This document shows, in pieces, positions 7,091 to 7,939 of a stretch of DNA of 7,939 nucleotides. The notes beneath the pieces were generated by a model. The model searched no databases, was not told the origin of the DNA, and saw only the letters and a list, made by a program, of their open reading frames with translations. Where the stretch lies: the NCBI GenBank assembly GCA_012799115.1, contig JAAZLY010000214.1, positions 1-7,939 of the forward strand. The letters run 5' to 3'. Numbering within the stretch: position 1 is the first letter of the stretch; each line of letters begins with the position of its first letter. The position numbers were made by a program, and so were the translations under genes. Origin of the DNA: Bacillota bacterium. GTDB lineage: Bacteria > Bacillota > Limnochordia > Darwinibacteriales > Darwinibacteriaceae.

Positions 7091-7705
7091 CTAGAGGAGC
7101 TCGTCAAAAAACGAAGCGGCTGATTGTAGGCATATTGCCTCACCGTTTCGTCTCTGATTCATGGCGACGATCTCAGCCAAGTAGGCGACTTTAATCTTCC
7201 CGGGCTCGCCACCGGTCTGGCAAAAAGTCTGGAGCAAGAGGCGGGCACTATGTTCTTTTTCCATCGTGAAGGAAGGATTATAGGTCACAGCAAAGGCCAG
7301 GATCTTTCCCATATCAGTCTCTTCTTCGCCCTGCTCTAATTCATCTTCAAAGTCCACACCTACGCACCTTCCCTTAGACCACAAGAAGTTGCGCAGGTTA
7401 CAGTCGCCGCGCAAACATCTAGTAAGGCGGTGATACTAGGCGAGCCAATCCACCAGGGCCCCGGCCTGTGCGGGGGTTAGAGTATCCACAAGGTCGACAT
7501 AGGTGGGGCCTTCCACATATTCGAGCCTCAGAGCATCCTCAGTGAGGCCCAGGATAACTGGTACCGCAAGCCCCCCTTGATACAAGTGCTCTAGGATGCT
7601 CGCTTCACGCAAGAGGGCGTCGTGATTTTGGTGACGCTTGACGATAATCCCATCTTCTAGAGTGACCTTGTTTTTCTTGGACGTAAATCTCCTAGCGTAG
7701 CTCAT
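7091..7705 (-). pseudogene. Small phosphotransferase/kinase-like gene interrupted by an in-frame amber codon
   Basis: The reading frame from ATG 7705 to the TAG at 7091-7093 is 204 codons, open except for one TAG at 7436-7438 (codon 90). The 5' half has a kinase-like N-lobe: a candidate nucleotide-binding Lys (IVKRH, K23) and a helix-C-like LLREASILEHL with E34. The 3' half, in the same frame, has the catalytic loop RGDCNLRN (codons 99-106; D101, N106) and a metal-binding VDFED (D118), followed by a helical tail. This is the aminoglycoside-phosphotransferase/Bud32-like fold, at about the size of the compact bacterial members, with Arg where most members have His (HGD). Conserved motifs on both sides of the TAG show that it was one protein. 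The 3' half has only a TTG (7414) as local start and no ribosome binding site before it, so separate translation is unlikely. The start overlaps the mobB stop (ATGA). Substrate unknown. A nonsense-mutated gene, a sequencing error or readthrough would all fit. Confidence 0.7.
7436..7438 (-). other. In-frame TAG (amber) codon inside the kinase-like gene
   Basis: The codons read GTG GAT TGG CTC GCC TAG TAT CAC CGC, i.e. VDWLA-stop-YHR, with the frame continuing intact into the RGDCNLRN catalytic loop. One substitution from TAG gives CAG (Gln), AAG (Lys), GAG (Glu), TGG, or TAC/TAT (Tyr). No base insertion or deletion is needed. At least four other genes here also end in TAG (nuoE-like, fdhD, GNAT and this gene's own end), so TAG works as an ordinary stop in this genome. 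Confidence 0.9.
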
Positions 7706-7939
7706 GGTTTCAACCGCACCACAATTTCACTATGTTCCCGGTAACCGTTAAGCTCCTTGACCACGCCTAAGACTGCATTTTTCAGGATTGCTTGAACGAA
7801 GGGCACCATCGGTAGTGCAGCCCCATTAAGCAAGAGCTCCACTTGGGAGTTGTCCAAGATGCAGTCGTCCCTGCTAGCCTCCCCCTTTGCGATCCTACCG
7901 GCTAATTCCTGGCAGCTGGAGCCACAAAGTGAGCAGCAA
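7702..7939 (-). CDS. mobB: MobB-like molybdopterin-guanine dinucleotide biosynthesis protein, C-terminal part with Cys-rich Fe-S-type domain (5' end outside window)
   Basis: Only the last 78 codons are visible; the gene runs off the right edge. The translated tail begins CCSLCGSSC, has a further Cys 17 residues after the last of these, and continues through LLLNGAALPMVPFVQ and ILKNAVLGVV to end VVRLKP. The Cys spacing (C-x2-C-x3-C-x16-C) resembles small [4Fe-4S] domains of the RnfB type (usual spacing C-x2-C-x4-C-x16-C), one residue shorter in one interval. From memory of the family, clostridial MobB proteins carry such a Cys-rich extension followed by a 'PFVQ..L.N...G.V..L.G' segment after the GTPase domain. 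The GTPase domain itself is not in view, so the name rests on the tail and on mobA, fdhD and fdhA lying downstream. MobB is thought to help MobA attach the nucleotide to molybdopterin. The stop TGA overlaps the next gene's ATG (ATGA), implying translational coupling. An Fe-S protein of another kind remains possible. Confidence 0.6.
   Translation of the reverse strand, partial: CCSLCGSSCQELAGRIAKGEASRDDCILDNSQVELLLNGAALPMVPFVQAILKNAVLGVVKELNGYREHSEIVVRLKP

Noticed and set aside
7091..7414. Independent 107-residue gene starting at TTG 7414
   Set aside because: No ribosome binding site precedes it, it begins in the middle of a kinase catalytic loop, and it is in frame with the upstream half. 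It is the 3' part of the amber-interrupted gene.
7436..7438. Pyrrolysine encoded by the UAG
   Set aside because: Known pyrrolysine proteins are mainly methylamine methyltransferases; this is a kinase-like fold, and UAG serves as a terminal stop for at least four genes in this window. Not excluded, but the simplest readings are mutation or sequencing error.
1..7939. tRNA, rRNA, CRISPR array, insertion sequence or attachment site
   Set aside because: No cloverleaf, regularly spaced repeat, transposase motif or long direct or inverted repeat was seen on either strand.

Overview
The window reads as one anaerobic, low-oxygen-adapted Clostridia-type (Firmicutes) locus. The reasons are strong GGAGG-type ribosome binding sites, frequent GTG starts, a selenocysteine formate dehydrogenase with Nuo-like diaphorase subunits, and protein sequences that resemble those of acetogens, syntrophs and sulfate reducers. 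The taxonomic call is inference from protein style; no marker gene is present. Every gene I can support lies on the minus strand, so the biological reading order runs from position 7939 down to 1.

Upstream block (7939-7091): the C-terminal part of a MobB-like molybdopterin-guanine-dinucleotide biosynthesis protein with a cysteine-rich Fe-S-type tail. It overlaps by ATGA a small phosphotransferase-like kinase gene, which is interrupted in frame by an amber codon at 7436-7438. An AT-rich gap of 99 bases follows.

Core block (6991-1900): a three-subunit, soluble, NAD(P)-linked formate dehydrogenase. It has a NuoE-like [2Fe-2S] subunit, a NuoF-like FMN/NAD subunit with an extra C-terminal two-cluster ferredoxin domain, and a catalytic FdhA fused to a NuoG/HydA-like iron-sulfur N-terminus. 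FdhA is a selenoprotein: an in-frame UGA at 3544-3546 in the conserved NCARV-U-HAPT context is followed at the expected distance by a SECIS-like hairpin with a GGUCU loop. Any annotation that splits it into two genes is wrong. The subunit set matches cytoplasmic formate dehydrogenases that exchange electrons among formate/CO2, NAD(P)H and possibly ferredoxin (electron bifurcation is inferred, not proven).

Maturation block (1907-581): mobA (adds GMP to molybdopterin) overlaps the end of fdhA, and fdhD (sulfur transfer to the formate dehydrogenase cofactor) follows. With mobB upstream, the locus carries the enzyme plus its dedicated cofactor steps. A conserved GNAT acetyltransferase (569-153) is the last gene. 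Its stop codon lies inside the stem of a strong intrinsic terminator (154-123), which closes the transcription unit. Positions 1-122 hold at most the start of a further minus-strand gene.

The most interesting points are the Sec codon with its SECIS, the amber-interrupted kinase gene placed between mobB and the formate dehydrogenase genes, and the bifurcation-type architecture.
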